DNA from: Burkholderia mayonis
GTDB taxonomy: Bacteria; Pseudomonadota; Gammaproteobacteria; Burkholderiales; Burkholderiaceae
NCBI RefSeq assembly: GCF_001523745.2
Contig: NZ_CP013386.1
Span: 2,170,001-2,234,000 of the forward strand
Length of the DNA: 64,000 bases
Reading direction: 5' to 3'
This document shows, piece after piece, positions 1 through 9,719 of the stretch (position 1 is its first letter; every line of letters starts with the position of its first letter). The notes beneath the pieces were generated by a model. That model ran no database searches. It was not told where the DNA came from and saw only the letters and a program-made list of their open reading frames with translations. Made by a program: the position numbers and the translations under genes.

Positions 1-1
1 T

Positions 2-1210
2 CAACAAAACGCAGCGACCGCGCAGCCGCAGAGCAACGGCAAGCGCAAGCGGATGATGACGCTGCTCGTCGCGGTGATCGCGATCGCCGCGATCGCCTAC
101 GGCCTCTATTACCTGCTCGTCGCGCGCTTCCACGAATCCACCGACGACGCCTATGTGAACGGCAATGTCGTGCAGATCACGCCGCAGGTGACGGGCACCG
201 TGATCGCGGTGAAGGCGGACGACACGCAGACCGTGAAGGCAGGCGACCCGCTCGTCGTGCTCGACCCGGCCGATTCGCAAGTCGCGCTGCAACAGGCCGA
301 GGCAAACCTCGCGCAGACGGTGCGCCAGGTGCGCGGCCTCTATGTCAACGACGACCAGTACCGCGCGCAGGTCGCACTGCGCCAGTCGGACCTGTCGAAG
401 GCACAGGACGACCTGCGCCGCCGGCTCGCCGTCGCGCAGACGGGCGCCGTGTCGCAGGAAGAAATCTCGCACGCGCGCGATGCGGTGAAGGCCGCACAGG
501 CATCGCTCGACGCCGCCGAACAGCAGCTCGCGTCGAATCGCGCGCTCACCGCGAACACGACGATCGCCGATCATCCGAACGTGCTCGCCTCCGCCGCGAA
601 GGTCCGCGACGCGTACCTGAGCAACGCGCGCAACACGCTGCCCGCGCCCGTCACCGGCTATGTCGCGAAGCGCTCGGTGCAGGTCGGACAGCGCGTGTCG
701 CCGGGCACGCCGCTGATGTCGGTCGTACCGCTCTCCGCCGTGTGGGTCGACGCGAACTTCAAGGAAGTGCAGTTGAAGCACATGCGGATCGGCCAGCCCG
801 TCGAGCTGACGGCCGACATCTACGGCTCGTCGGTCAAGTACCACGGCAAGGTGATCGGCTTCTCGGCCGGCACGGGCGCCGCGTTCTCGCTGCTGCCGGC
901 GCAGAACGCGACGGGCAACTGGATCAAGGTCGTCCAGCGTCTGCCCGTGCGCGTCGAGCTCGATCCGAAGGATCTGAAGGATCATCCGCTGCGGATCGGC
1001 CTGTCGATGCAAGTCGACGTCGACATCAAGGACGAAAGCGGCAACCAGCTCGGCAACGTGCAGAACACCGTGTACGAGACCGACGTGTTCGCGAAGTACG
1101 GCGACGAAGCGAATGCGGAGATCGCGCGCATCATCGCGGCGAACTCGGGCGGCTCGGGCGGGCCGACGCCGGCCTCGAAGGTCGCCGGCCGCACGTCGAA
1201 CCTGATGTAA
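2..1210 (+). CDS. emrA: EmrA/HlyD-family efflux adaptor (5' end cut by window edge)
   Basis: Periplasmic adaptor of a major-facilitator drug efflux pump, linking the inner-membrane transporter to an outer-membrane channel. The reading frame is open to the left edge (a basic, Lys/Arg-rich stretch precedes the ATG at 53), so the true start probably lies just outside the window. A single membrane helix is encoded at about 53-115, followed by the DDAYVNG motif typical of EmrA, a biotinyl-lipoyl-like half (VVLDPADS), a long Ala/Gln-rich coiled coil, the second lipoyl half (PAPVTGYVAKRSVQVGQRV) and a beta-barrel domain. The EmrB-type gene follows after 25 bp, so the two form an operon. Substrate unknown. 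Confidence 0.93.
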   Translation, partial: QQNAATAQPQSNGKRKRMMTLLVAVIAIAAIAYGLYYLLVARFHESTDDAYVNGNVVQITPQVTGTVIAVKADDTQTVKAGDPLVVLDPADSQVALQQAEANLAQTVRQVRGLYVNDDQYRAQVALRQSDLSKAQDDLRRRLAVAQTGAVSQEEISHARDAVKAAQASLDAAEQQLASNRALTANTTIADHPNVLASAAKVRDAYLSNARNTLPAPVTGYVAKRSVQVGQRVSPGTPLMSVVPLSAVWVDANFKEVQLKHMRIGQPVELTADIYGSSVKYHGKVIGFSAGTGAAFSLLPAQNATGNWIKVVQRLPVRVELDPKDLKDHPLRIGLSMQVDVDIKDESGNQLGNVQNTVYETDVFAKYGDEANAEIARIIAANSGGSGGPTPASKVAGRTSNLM

Positions 1211-1235
1211 GCGCCTTTCGGCCGGACCACGAAGC

Positions 1236-2795
1236 ATGGCACAGCCACAAGCTCCCCTTCCTCCGCTCACCGGCGGACAGCTCATACTCGGCACGATCGC
1301 GGTATCGCTCGCCGTGTTCATGAACGTGCTCGACACGTCGATTGCCAACGTCGCGATCCCGACGATCTCGGGCGACCTCGGCGTGTCGTCCGACCAGGGC
1401 ACTTGGGTCATCACGTCGTTCGCGGTCGCGAACGCGATCTCGGTGCCGCTCACGGGCTGGCTCACCGAGCGCTTCGGCCAGGTGCGCCTCTTCCTCGCGT
1501 CGATCATCCTGTTCGTGATCTCGTCGTGGATGTGCGGCCTTGCGCCGACGCTGCCGTTCCTGCTTGCGTCGCGCGTGCTGCAAGGCGCGGTCGCCGGGCC
1601 GATGATCCCGCTGTCGCAAGCGCTGCTGCTGTCGAGCTATCCGCGCGCGAAAGCGCCGATGGCGCTCGCGCTGTGGTCAATGACGACGCTGATTGCGCCC
1701 GTGGCCGGCCCGATTCTCGGCGGCTGGATCTCGGACAATTACTCGTGGCCATGGATCTTCTACGTGAACATTCCGGTCGGCTTCGCCGCCGCGGCCGTCA
1801 CGTGGATGATCTATCGCAGCCGCGAGTCTGCCGTCCGCCGCGCGCCGATCGATGGCGTCGGGCTCGCGCTCCTCGTGATCTGGGTCGGCTCGCTGCAGAT
1901 CATGCTCGACAAGGGCAAGGATCTCGACTGGTTTTCGTCGACGACGATCGTCGTGCTCGCGCTCACCGCACTGATCGCGTTTGCGTTCTTCGTCGTCTGG
2001 GAATTGACGGCCGAGCATCCGGTCGTCGATCTGTCGCTGTTCCGGATGCGCAACTTCACGGGCGGCACGATCGCGCTGTCGGTCGGCTACGGGCTCTACT
2101 TCGGCAATCTCGTGCTGCTGCCACTATGGCTGCAAACGCAGATCGGCTACACGGCGACCGACGCGGGGCTCGTGATGGCGCCCGTCGGCTTTTTCGCGAT
2201 CCTGCTGTCGCCGCTCACGGGCAAGTTTCTGTCGCGCACCGATCCGCGCTACATCGCGACGGCCGCGTTCCTGACGTTCGCACTGTGCTTCTGGATGCGC
2301 TCACGCTACACGACGGGCGTCGACGAATGGTCGCTGATGGCGCCGACCTTCGTGCAAGGCATCGCGATGGCGGGCTTCTTCATTCCGCTCGTATCGATTA
2401 CGCTGTCCGGCCTGCCCGGCCACCGGATTCCGGCGGCGTCGGGTCTGTCCAACTTCGTGCGGATCATGTGCGGCGGCATCGGGACGTCGATCTTCCAGAC
2501 CGCGTGGGACCACCGGAACAACTTCCACCACGCGCAGCTCGTCGAACAAGCGAATCCGTACAACCCGACGTTCAATCAAGCGGTCACGCAGATGGGCCAG
2601 CTCGGCCTCACGCGGGAGCAGGCGCACGGGCTCATCAACAACCTCGCGACGCAGCAGGCCGCGCAGTTGGGCGTGAACGACCTGTTTTACATCTCGGCCG
2701 CGATCTTCGTGCTGCTGATCGCGCTCATCTGGATCACGAAGCCCGAGCGTGCGGGAAGCGGCGATTCGGGCGCGGCGGCGTCGGCCGCGCACTGA
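1236..2795 (+). CDS. emrB: EmrB/QacA-type DHA2 major facilitator drug transporter
   Basis: Inner-membrane proton antiporter with 14 predicted helices (519 residues, usual length for DHA2). It carries the motif-A region GWLTERFGQVR after helix 2 and the antiporter motif-C region APVAGPILGGW in helix 5; the N-terminal helix contains the family signature LDTSIANVAIP. It lies 25 bp after the adaptor gene and is presumably translated from the same mRNA to form an EmrAB-OMF tripartite pump. A hairpin follows within 40 bp. The export substrate cannot be read from sequence. Confidence 0.93.
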   Translation: MAQPQAPLPPLTGGQLILGTIAVSLAVFMNVLDTSIANVAIPTISGDLGVSSDQGTWVITSFAVANAISVPLTGWLTERFGQVRLFLASIILFVISSWMCGLAPTLPFLLASRVLQGAVAGPMIPLSQALLLSSYPRAKAPMALALWSMTTLIAPVAGPILGGWISDNYSWPWIFYVNIPVGFAAAAVTWMIYRSRESAVRRAPIDGVGLALLVIWVGSLQIMLDKGKDLDWFSSTTIVVLALTALIAFAFFVVWELTAEHPVVDLSLFRMRNFTGGTIALSVGYGLYFGNLVLLPLWLQTQIGYTATDAGLVMAPVGFFAILLSPLTGKFLSRTDPRYIATAAFLTFALCFWMRSRYTTGVDEWSLMAPTFVQGIAMAGFFIPLVSITLSGLPGHRIPAASGLSNFVRIMCGGIGTSIFQTAWDHRNNFHHAQLVEQANPYNPTFNQAVTQMGQLGLTREQAHGLINNLATQQAAQLGVNDLFYISAAIFVLLIALIWITKPERAGSGDSGAAASAAH

Positions 2796-2824
2796 GCGAC
2801 GCCTCGCACCGCTTGCGCCGCACC

Positions 2825-2862
2825 AAGCAAAACGCCCGGCCTTCGAGCCGAGCGTTTTGCTT
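2825..2862 (+). terminator. Hairpin after emrB, probably bidirectional
   Basis: An 11-bp perfect inverted repeat (aagcaaaacgc / gcgttttgctt) closes a GC-rich loop 30 bp after the emrB stop. The arms carry A-rich and T-rich ends, so it may also stop transcripts arriving from truB on the opposite strand, whose stop is at 3023. Confidence 0.7.
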
Positions 2863-3022
2863 AGCTGACAATGACGAATCGATCACGCCGACATCGCGCG
2901 CGCTGCGTCCCTGCATGCCGCGTGGCGCGACGGCGTATCCATCATCGGCCCACGGCATCGCACATCGACTTGCATGTGTGCGGGGCGATGCTGGCCTCCC
3001 CAACCACTACCCGCCTCAACGA

Positions 3023-3958
3023 CTACTCGCCCGTTACGACGAGCCGTTCCGGCGCGAGCACCCCTTCTACCGCACGCGCGACGCCAAGCAGCCGATCGTC
3101 GCCGTCGTAAACGCGCACGCGCGCGCCTTCGTCCGTATCGGGCCGCGCGGCCAGTTCGGCGAGCTTCAGGCGCTGGCCGTGCAGGAAACGCTTCGTGAGC
3201 GCCGCGTCGAGCTTCACGAGCGGGAAGGTCGACAGCAGCGCGTCGACCGGCGCGAGCCGCGCGTCGCGCTCGTCTTGCGTCGCGGCGTCGAGCGCATCGA
3301 GCGTCACCGCATGCTCGAGCGAGAGCGACCCGACACCGGTACGGCGCAGCATCGTCAGATGCGCGCCGCAGCCGAGTGCTTCGCCGATGTCCTCGGCGAG
3401 CGTGCGCACATAGGTGCCCTTGCTGCACGTGACGCGAAACGTCACGTCGGGCAGCGCACACGACAGGAGCTCGAGCGAGCGAATCGTCACCGTGCGCCCT
3501 TCGCGCTCGACCGTCTGACCGGCACGCGCATATTCGTATAGCGGCTTGCCATCGCGCTTCAACGCCGAGTACATCGGCGGCACTTGCACGATATCGCCGA
3601 TGAAACGCGCGAGCGTCGCAGCAACCGCGGCCTCGTCGCACGCCACGTCGCGCGTGTCGAGCACATCGCCTTCTGCGTCGCCTGTCGTCGTGCGGACGCC
3701 GAGGCGCATCGTCGCTTCATAGGTCTTGTCGGCGTCGAGCAGATCCTGCGAGAACTTCGTCGCTTCGCCGAAGCAAAGCGGCAGCAGTCCCGATGCCAGC
3801 GGATCGAGCGTGCCCGTGTGGCCCGCTTTCTTCGCAAGATACAGGCGCTTGGCGCGCATCAGCGCATCGTTGCTCGAAAGCCCAACCGGCTTGTCGAGCA
3901 GCAGCACGCCGTCGAGCGCGCGGCGCGGAATCCGGGGGCGAGGCGAAACAGTCGTCAT
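3023..3958 (-). CDS. truB: tRNA pseudouridine(55) synthase TruB
   Basis: Isomerises U55 to pseudouridine in the T-loop of tRNAs. The protein shows the TruB motif I (DGVLLLDKPVGLSSN) and the catalytic motif GHTGTLDPLASG with the nucleophilic Asp near residue 52, followed by KTYEATMRLG and a C-terminal PUA-like region. I chose the ATG at 3958 (MTTVSPRP) over an in-frame ATG 15 bp upstream because it gives the usual N-terminus; the ORF is 311 residues. It is the last gene of the rimP-nusA-infB-rbfA-truB operon, 30 bp after rbfA, and converges with emrB. Confidence 0.96.
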   Translation of the reverse strand: MTTVSPRPRIPRRALDGVLLLDKPVGLSSNDALMRAKRLYLAKKAGHTGTLDPLASGLLPLCFGEATKFSQDLLDADKTYEATMRLGVRTTTGDAEGDVLDTRDVACDEAAVAATLARFIGDIVQVPPMYSALKRDGKPLYEYARAGQTVEREGRTVTIRSLELLSCALPDVTFRVTCSKGTYVRTLAEDIGEALGCGAHLTMLRRTGVGSLSLEHAVTLDALDAATQDERDARLAPVDALLSTFPLVKLDAALTKRFLHGQRLKLAELAARPDTDEGARVRVYDGDDRLLGVARAVEGVLAPERLVVTGE

Positions 3959-3988
3959 GTGGTCTACGCGCAAGGGCTCGTGCGATGC

Positions 3989-4357
3989 TCAGTCGTCCTT
4001 CGCACGCGTCGCGTTTGCCTCTTCGATGAGGCGCGACATCGCGACGGCCTTCTCGATCGTCTGGTCGTAATGGAAATGGAGCGTCGGCACCGTATGAATG
4101 TGCAGGCGCTTGAAGAGCAGATTGTGCAGATGGCCGGCCGCGTGATTGAGCGCGTCCTGCGTGTCCGCGGGATTGCCCGTGAGCGCGGTGAAATAGATCT
4201 TCGCGTGCGCGTAGTCGGGCGTGAGCTCGACCGACTGGATCGTGACGATCCCGATGCGCGGGTCCTTGACTTCGCGCATGATGAGCTCCGACAGATCACG
4301 CTGGATCTGATCGGCGATCTGCACGTTGCGATTGGGAGAACTGCGTTTTTTAGACAT
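3989..4357 (-). CDS. rbfA: 30S ribosome-binding factor RbfA
   Basis: Late 30S maturation factor that binds near helix 1/helix 44 of 16S rRNA. The start at 4357 ([11 protein letters not shown]) gives the standard length of about 122 residues; a 30-codon upstream in-frame extension has no family support and overlaps a hairpin. The KH-like fold signature is visible in [30 protein letters not shown] and [10 protein letters not shown]. It lies between infB and truB in the operon. A terminator-like hairpin precedes it (see 4407-4442). Confidence 0.95.
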   Translation of the reverse strand: MSKKRSSPNRNVQIADQIQRDLSELIMREVKDPRIGIVTIQSVELTPDYAHAKIYFTALTGNPADTQDALNHAAGHLHNLLFKRLHIHTVPTLHFHYDQTIEKAVAMSRLIEEANATRAKDD

Positions 4358-4406
4358 GATAAATCCGTCATCCGGTTGATCGGCGCTGCGCGCGACACCA
4401 TTCATG

Positions 4407-4442
4407 AAAATGGGCGGGACGGGCCCAAGCCCGACCCGCCCA
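4407..4442 (-). terminator. Terminator-like hairpin between infB and rbfA
   Basis: Arms 4411-4424 and 4429-4442 match over 13 of 14 positions with a 4-nt loop. On the minus strand the hairpin is followed by TTTT. It sits 20 bp after the infB stop and 50 bp before the rbfA start, so it would cap infB transcripts and partly uncouple rbfA-truB. Partial termination is inferred, not shown. Confidence 0.6.
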
Positions 4443-4462
4443 TTCAAGCCGTCACGCCGATG

Positions 4463-7390
4463 TTACAGCGTACGCGCGACTTCCGTGACCTCGAACACTT
4501 CGAACTGATCGCCTTCGACGATATCGTTGAAGTTCTTGATCGACATACCGCATTCGAAGCCCTGCTTCACTTCCTTCACGTCGTCCTTGAAGCGCTTCAG
4601 CGAATCGAGCTCGCCCGTGAAGATCACGACGTTGTTGCGCAGCACGCGCACCGACGACGTGCGCTTGACGACGCCGTCCGTGACCATACAGCCCGCGACC
4701 GCGCCGACCTTCGGCACCTTGAATACCTGGCGCACCTCGACCATGCCCGTCACGACTTCGCGCTTCTCCGGCGCGAGCATGCCCGACATCGCCGCCTTCA
4801 CCTCATCCACTGCGTCGTAGATGATGTTGTAGTAGCGGATGTCGATGCCGTTCGATTCGGCGAGCTTGCGAGCCTGAGCATCCGCACGCGTGTTGAAGCC
4901 GATGATGACGGCCTTCGATGCGGTTGCGAGGTTGACGTCGCTTTCGCTGATGCCGCCCACCGCGCTGTGCACGATCTGCACGCGCACTTCGTCGGTCGAC
5001 AGCTTGAGCAGCGACTGCACGAGCGCTTCCTGCGAACCCTGCACGTCCGCCTTGATGATGAGCGGCAGGTTCTGCACTTCGCCCTCGCCCATCTGCTCGA
5101 GCATGCTTTCGAGCTTCGCTGCCTGCTGCTTCGCGAGCTTGACATCGCGGAACTTGCCTTGACGGAACAGCGCAATTTCGCGCGCCTTGCGCTCGTCCGG
5201 CAGCACGATGACTTCCTCGCCCGCGCCCGGCACTTCGGACAGGCCCTGGATCTCGACCGGGATCGACGGGCCGGCTTCCTTCGTCGGCTTCCCGTTCTCG
5301 TCGAGCATCGCGCGCACGCGGCCGTAGGCGGAGCCTGCGAGCACCACGTCGCCGCGATTCAGCGTACCGGACTGCACGAGCACCGTCGCAACCGGACCCT
5401 TGCCCTTGTCGAGCTTCGCTTCGATCACGATGCCCTTCGCGGGCGCGTCGACGGGGGCCTTCAGCTCCAGCACTTCCGCCTGCAGCAGCACGTTCTCGAG
5501 CAGGTCGTCGATGCCGACGCCCGTCTTCGCCGACACCGGCACGAACGGCGAATCACCGCCGTACTCTTCCGGCACGACGCCTTCCGCGACGAGTTCCTGC
5601 TTGACGCGATCCGGATTCGCTTCCGGCTTGTCGATCTTGTTGATCGCGACGACGATCGGCACGCCGCCCGCCTTCGCGTGCGAGATCGCTTCCTTCGTCT
5701 GCGGCATTACGCCGTCGTCGGCCGCCACCACCAGAATGACGATGTCGGTCGCCTTCGCGCCGCGCGCACGCATGGCCGTGAACGCCTCGTGACCCGGGGT
5801 ATCGAGGAACGTGACGACGCCGCGCGGCGTTTCGACGTGGTATGCGCCGATATGCTGCGTAATGCCGCCCGCTTCGCCCGCTGCAACCTTCGCACGACGG
5901 ATATAGTCGAGGAGCGACGTCTTGCCGTGGTCGACGTGCCCCATGACGGTGACGACGGGCGGACGCGGCAGTTGCTCCGCATCGCTGCCGGTCTCGCCTT
6001 CGACGAGCAGCGCTTCCGGATCGTCGAGCTTCGCGGCGACCGCACGGTGACCGAGCTCCTCGACGACGATCATCGCGGTTTCCTGGTCGAGCACCTGGTT
6101 GATCGTGACCATCTGGCCGAGCTTCATCATCACCTTGATGACTTCCGAAGCCTTCACCGCCATCTTGTGCGCAAGATCCGCGACGGAGATGGTCTCCGGC
6201 ACGTGCACTTCACGCACGATCGGCTCGGTCGGCGCCTGGAACGACGATGCACTATCCTGATGCTTGCCGCGCCCCTTCGGGCCGCCGCGCCAGCCGCGAT
6301 CGACGCCGCCGCTCGAATCGCCGCGCGTCTTGATCCCGCGGCGCTTCGCCGCGTCGTCCTGCCAGCCGCTCTTGCCGGTGCCCGGCTTCTTGGCGCGATC
6401 GCCGGCGGGCGCAGCGGCGGGCGCCGGTGCAGCGCCCGCCGGCTTCTTCGACGCGGGACGGGCCGCGGCCGCCTCGCCGGCGGGCTTCGCCGGCTTGTGC
6501 AGCGTGCCCTTCGCCTCGGCCGCCTTCGCAGCCGGTTGCTCGGCGGGCTTCGGCGGCTCGACCGCCTTCACCTGCGCCCGGCGCGGCGTGTTCATCATTT
6601 CGCGAATCGCGCGCGCTTCCGCCTCGGCGGCTTCGCGGCGCTTGCGGATCTCTTCCTGCTCGGCGCGCGCCTTGTCGGCGGCTTCGCGCGCGGCATCCTC
6701 GGCCTTCTTCGCCGCTTCGCGCTGCGCGGCACGCTCGGCGGCCGCGCGTGCTTCTTCCTGAGCCGACTGCTCGGTCTGGGTCTGGGCACGCTGCGCTTCC
6801 TCACGGGCGGCCGCAGCCTGCTGCACGGCCTCGGCCTGTGCGGCAGCCGTCGCGCGCTTCGCCGCGGCGTCCTCTTCCGCGCGGCGACGCTCGGCTTCGG
6901 CAGCCTCCTCGCGCGCACGGCGCTCGGCTTCCTCGCGCTCGAGGCGCTCCTGACGCTCGCGCAGTTCCTGAGCCTGCTTCTCGAGCAGCTCAGCCTCGCG
7001 GCGCGCTTCTTCCTCGCGTCGCTTCAGCTCCGCATCGGCTTGCTCGTCGGCCTGCGCCTGTGCTTGGTCGGCGCCCGTCTCGCTCACGTCGTCACGCTTG
7101 ACGAACGTGCGCTTCTTGCGCACCTCGACCTGAATGGTGCGAGCCTTACCCGTCGCGTCGGCCTGCTTGATCTCCGACGTGTGCCGGCGAGTCAGCGTGA
7201 TCTTGCGCTTGTCGCCATCGGCCGCGCCGTGCGACTTGCGCAAATGATCGAGCAGACGCGCCTTGTCCGTCTCCGACAGCGCATCGTCCTCGCTCGCTTT
7301 CTGGACGCCCGCCGCCTGCAGCTGTTCGAGCAGCACACCAGCAGGCATTTTCAGTTCCGCGGCAAATTGGGCTACGTTGTTACTCGCCAT
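4463..7390 (-). CDS. infB: Translation initiation factor IF-2
   Basis: GTPase that places initiator tRNA on the 30S subunit and promotes subunit joining. The 975-residue protein has an N-terminal IF2N domain (about 1-55), a long Glu/Arg/Ala-rich coiled coil (about 110-270), a Pro/Ala/Lys-rich linker with a Gly/Arg patch (about 355-375), a second IF2N domain (about 395-450), then the G domain with G1 GHVDHGKT at 484-491, G3 DTPGH, G4 NKID and a G5-like VPVSAKTG, and C-terminal domains III-IV. Length and layout match beta-proteobacterial IF-2. It is the third gene of the rimP operon. The coiled coil is probably the most length-variable part between strains. Confidence 0.98.
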   Translation of the reverse strand: MASNNVAQFAAELKMPAGVLLEQLQAAGVQKASEDDALSETDKARLLDHLRKSHGAADGDKRKITLTRRHTSEIKQADATGKARTIQVEVRKKRTFVKRDDVSETGADQAQAQADEQADAELKRREEEARREAELLEKQAQELRERQERLEREEAERRAREEAAEAERRRAEEDAAAKRATAAAQAEAVQQAAAAREEAQRAQTQTEQSAQEEARAAAERAAQREAAKKAEDAAREAADKARAEQEEIRKRREAAEAEARAIREMMNTPRRAQVKAVEPPKPAEQPAAKAAEAKGTLHKPAKPAGEAAAARPASKKPAGAAPAPAAAPAGDRAKKPGTGKSGWQDDAAKRRGIKTRGDSSGGVDRGWRGGPKGRGKHQDSASSFQAPTEPIVREVHVPETISVADLAHKMAVKASEVIKVMMKLGQMVTINQVLDQETAMIVVEELGHRAVAAKLDDPEALLVEGETGSDAEQLPRPPVVTVMGHVDHGKTSLLDYIRRAKVAAGEAGGITQHIGAYHVETPRGVVTFLDTPGHEAFTAMRARGAKATDIVILVVAADDGVMPQTKEAISHAKAGGVPIVVAINKIDKPEANPDRVKQELVAEGVVPEEYGGDSPFVPVSAKTGVGIDDLLENVLLQAEVLELKAPVDAPAKGIVIEAKLDKGKGPVATVLVQSGTLNRGDVVLAGSAYGRVRAMLDENGKPTKEAGPSIPVEIQGLSEVPGAGEEVIVLPDERKAREIALFRQGKFRDVKLAKQQAAKLESMLEQMGEGEVQNLPLIIKADVQGSQEALVQSLLKLSTDEVRVQIVHSAVGGISESDVNLATASKAVIIGFNTRADAQARKLAESNGIDIRYYNIIYDAVDEVKAAMSGMLAPEKREVVTGMVEVRQVFKVPKVGAVAGCMVTDGVVKRTSSVRVLRNNVVIFTGELDSLKRFKDDVKEVKQGFECGMSIKNFNDIVEGDQFEVFEVTEVARTL

Positions 7391-7481
7391 TCATTCCTCT
7401 TAGTGCAAGGACCAATTCCTTGCGGTTAGCATCGGGTCAGGCCTTCCGGCCGCCAGCAAATCATTGCGCCATGGTCATTTC

Positions 7482-8957
7482 TCACTGGAACCAGTGTTCG
7501 CGCGCCTTCATGATCAGCGCCTTCGCGGATTCCTCGTCCATGCCGGTCATGTCGACCAGTTCGTCCACGGCAAGCTCCGCGAGATCGTCGCGCGTCTGCA
7601 CGCCCTGCTCCGCGAGCTTCGCGAGCAGTTCGGACGTGACGCCGTCGAGGCTCTTCAGATCGAGTGCGGCCGTCTCGACCTTCTCCTCGTTCGCGATCGC
7701 CATCGTGAGCAGCGCGTCGCGCGAGCGGTTGCGCAGTTCATGGACGGTGTCTTCGTCGAACGCCTCGATCTCGAGCATTTCGTTCAGCGGCACGTAGGCA
7801 ATCTCTTCGAGGCTCGTGAAGCCCTCGTCGATCAGGATGTCCGCGACTTCCTCGTCGACGTCGAGGCGCGCAATGAAGAGACCGCGCAGCGCATCGCGCT
7901 CTTCGTTCTGCTTCAGGGCGGATTCGTCCGGCGTCATGATGTTGATCTGCCAGCCGGTCAGTTCGCTGGCCAAACGAACGTTCTGGCCACTGCGGCCGAT
8001 CGCGACAGCCAGCTCGTTCTCATCGACGACGACGTCCATTGAATGCTTTTCTTCATCGACGACGATCGACTGAACGGCCGCCGGCGCGAGCGCGCCGATC
8101 ACGAACTGGGCGGGATCCTCCGACCATAGCACGATGTCGATGTTTTCGCCACCGAGCTCGTTGCGCACGGCCTGCACGCGCGAACCGCGGATGCCGACGC
8201 AGGTGCCGATCGGATCGATCCGCTTGTCGTAAGCGACGACGCCGATCTTCGCGCGCACGCCGGGATCGCGCGCCGCCGCCTTGATCTCGAGGAGGCCCTG
8301 CTCGATCTCCGGCACTTCCATCTCGAAGAGCTTCATCAGGAACTCGGGCGCGGTGCGCGACAGCTCGATCTGCGGGCCGCGCGCCGTGCGGTCGACCTTC
8401 GCGATGTACGCGCGCACACGGTCGCCGACGCGCAGGTTTTCTTTCGGAATCAGCTGGTCGCGGCGCAGCAGCGCCTCGACGCGACCCGATTCGACGATGA
8501 AGTTGCCCTTGTCGAGGCGCTTCACCGTGCCCGTCATGATCTTCTCGCCGCGCTCGAGGTAGTCGTTGAGGATCTGCTCGCGCTCCGCGTCGCGAACCTT
8601 CTGCAGGATCACCTGCTTCGCCGCCTGTGCGCCGATCCGGCCGAACTCGATCGACGGCACCGGCTCCTCGATATAGTCGCCGACCTCGACGTCCGGCTTC
8701 TGCTCGCGCGCCTCGAACAGCAGGATCTCGCGATCCGGCTCCTGCAGGCCGGCTTCGTCGGGCACGACGAGCCAGCGACGGAACGTCTCGTGTTCGCCGC
8801 TCTCGCGATCGATATGTACGCGGATCTCGGCGCCTTCGTCGAACAGCTTCTTGGATGCCGACGCGAGGGCTGCTTCGAGCGCGCCCAGCACGACGTCCTT
8901 GTCGACGTTCTTCTCGCGCGCCAGCGCATCCACCAACATCAACACTTCGCGACTCAT
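7482..8957 (-). CDS. nusA: Transcription termination/antitermination factor NusA
   Basis: RNA polymerase-associated factor that modulates pausing, intrinsic termination and rRNA antitermination. Visible domains: N-terminal RNAP-binding domain (about 1-130), S1 domain ([15 protein letters not shown]), KH1 and KH2 ([37 protein letters not shown]) and two acidic C-terminal helix-hairpin-helix repeats (about 365-490). The two repeats resemble the AR1/AR2 arrangement of E. coli, where AR2 contacts the alpha-subunit CTD. The start ATG overlaps the rimP stop (ATGA), indicating translational coupling. Confidence 0.97.
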
Positions 8958-9415
8958 TGTTTGCGGCTCCTAAAGTCAACGTGCGGAATCAGGCGGGCCT
9001 TGTCGATGTCAGCCAGCGTGAAATCCAGCATGGCCGCCTCGCCCTTCTTCCTCTCAAATTCCAAACCGATCGTCTCGCCGTTCGGCGCGTGCAGAATGCC
9101 CCGGTACGTCTTGCGCCCGTCCAGCGGCTTTTTCAGGGTGATGACGGCCTCGCTGCCCGCGAAACGCGTGAAGTCAGCCAGCTTCTTCAACGGCCGGTCG
9201 AGCCCCGGTGACGAAACCTCGAGCCGTTCGTAATCGATGTTTTCGACCGTCAATACGTGCTGGAGCTGACGCGTGACCTTCTCGCAATCGTCGATCGTAA
9301 TGCCGGCGGGCTGATCGATATAGACGCAGACCATGCCGCGCCCGGTGCGCTCGAGATCGACGAGCTCGTATCCGAGCCCAGTGACCGTAGTTTCTATCAG
9401 TTCCGTCAGTTGCAC
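8954..9415 (-). CDS. rimP: Ribosome maturation factor RimP
   Basis: Assembly factor for the 30S subunit. The 153-residue protein has the usual alpha/beta N-domain ([20 protein letters not shown]) and the SH3-like C-domain, with the signature [12 protein letters not shown] in the middle. It is the first gene of the operon and overlaps nusA by 4 bp. The upstream leader (9416-9597) carries a promoter with a perfect TATAAT and a terminator-like hairpin, so expression of the whole operon is probably set by attenuation. Confidence 0.95.
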
Positions 9416-9517
9416 AGTGTCCTCTCAGGTGTCCGCGCCCGCCCCTCGCGATTCACCCGCAGACGCGCGCCTTAGCCGGCGCAGGAAGCGCTACCCGAGA
9501 TGCCCAACCGTTTCGGC

Positions 9518-9542
9518 AAAAAAAAATGGGCGCAACGCCCAT
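9518..9542 (-). terminator. Intrinsic terminator/attenuator in the rimP leader
   Basis: Arms ATGGGCG (9542-9536) and CGCCCAT (9532-9526) with a TTG loop are followed on the minus strand by a run of T down to 9518. It lies about 55 nt downstream of the predicted rimP promoter start point and about 100 nt before the rimP ATG, so it would stop leader transcripts as well as read-through from rluB. Confidence 0.8.
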
Positions 9543-9602
9543 CTTGTTACCGGTGGTCGCACCTGAGCTACACATCGAATCCGTACGCCCAGCGACTTCG
9601 CG

Positions 9603-9630
9603 ATTATAGCGATTTTTGGCCCGAACGCAA
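9603..9630 (-). promoter_or_regulatory. Sigma-70-like promoter of the rimP-nusA-infB operon
   Basis: On the minus strand a perfect -10 TATAAT occupies 9608-9603, with TTGCGT (9630-9625) as a plausible -35 at 16-bp spacing. Start of transcription is predicted near 9597. The first transcribed bases contain TGGGCG (9591-9586), a copy of the 5' arm of the downstream terminator. Confidence 0.65.
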
Positions 9631-9719
9631 AGCTTCACCCCGCGAAATCGGCCCGAAACGGCAATTTCGCGAGGCATTCGCAACATACGAGCGCAGTTGC
9701 GAATGCCGTTTCGCGTCGC

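Noticed and set aside
3584..7429. 1281-codon open frame on the plus strand opposite infB-rbfA-truB
   Set aside because: Antisense shadow of infB caused by high GC at third codon positions; no ribosome site or family features.
9543..9600. tRNA-like metY remnant before rimP
   Set aside because: The sequence gtgtagctcaggtgcgacc recalls a D-arm, but no acceptor, anticodon or T stem can be formed.
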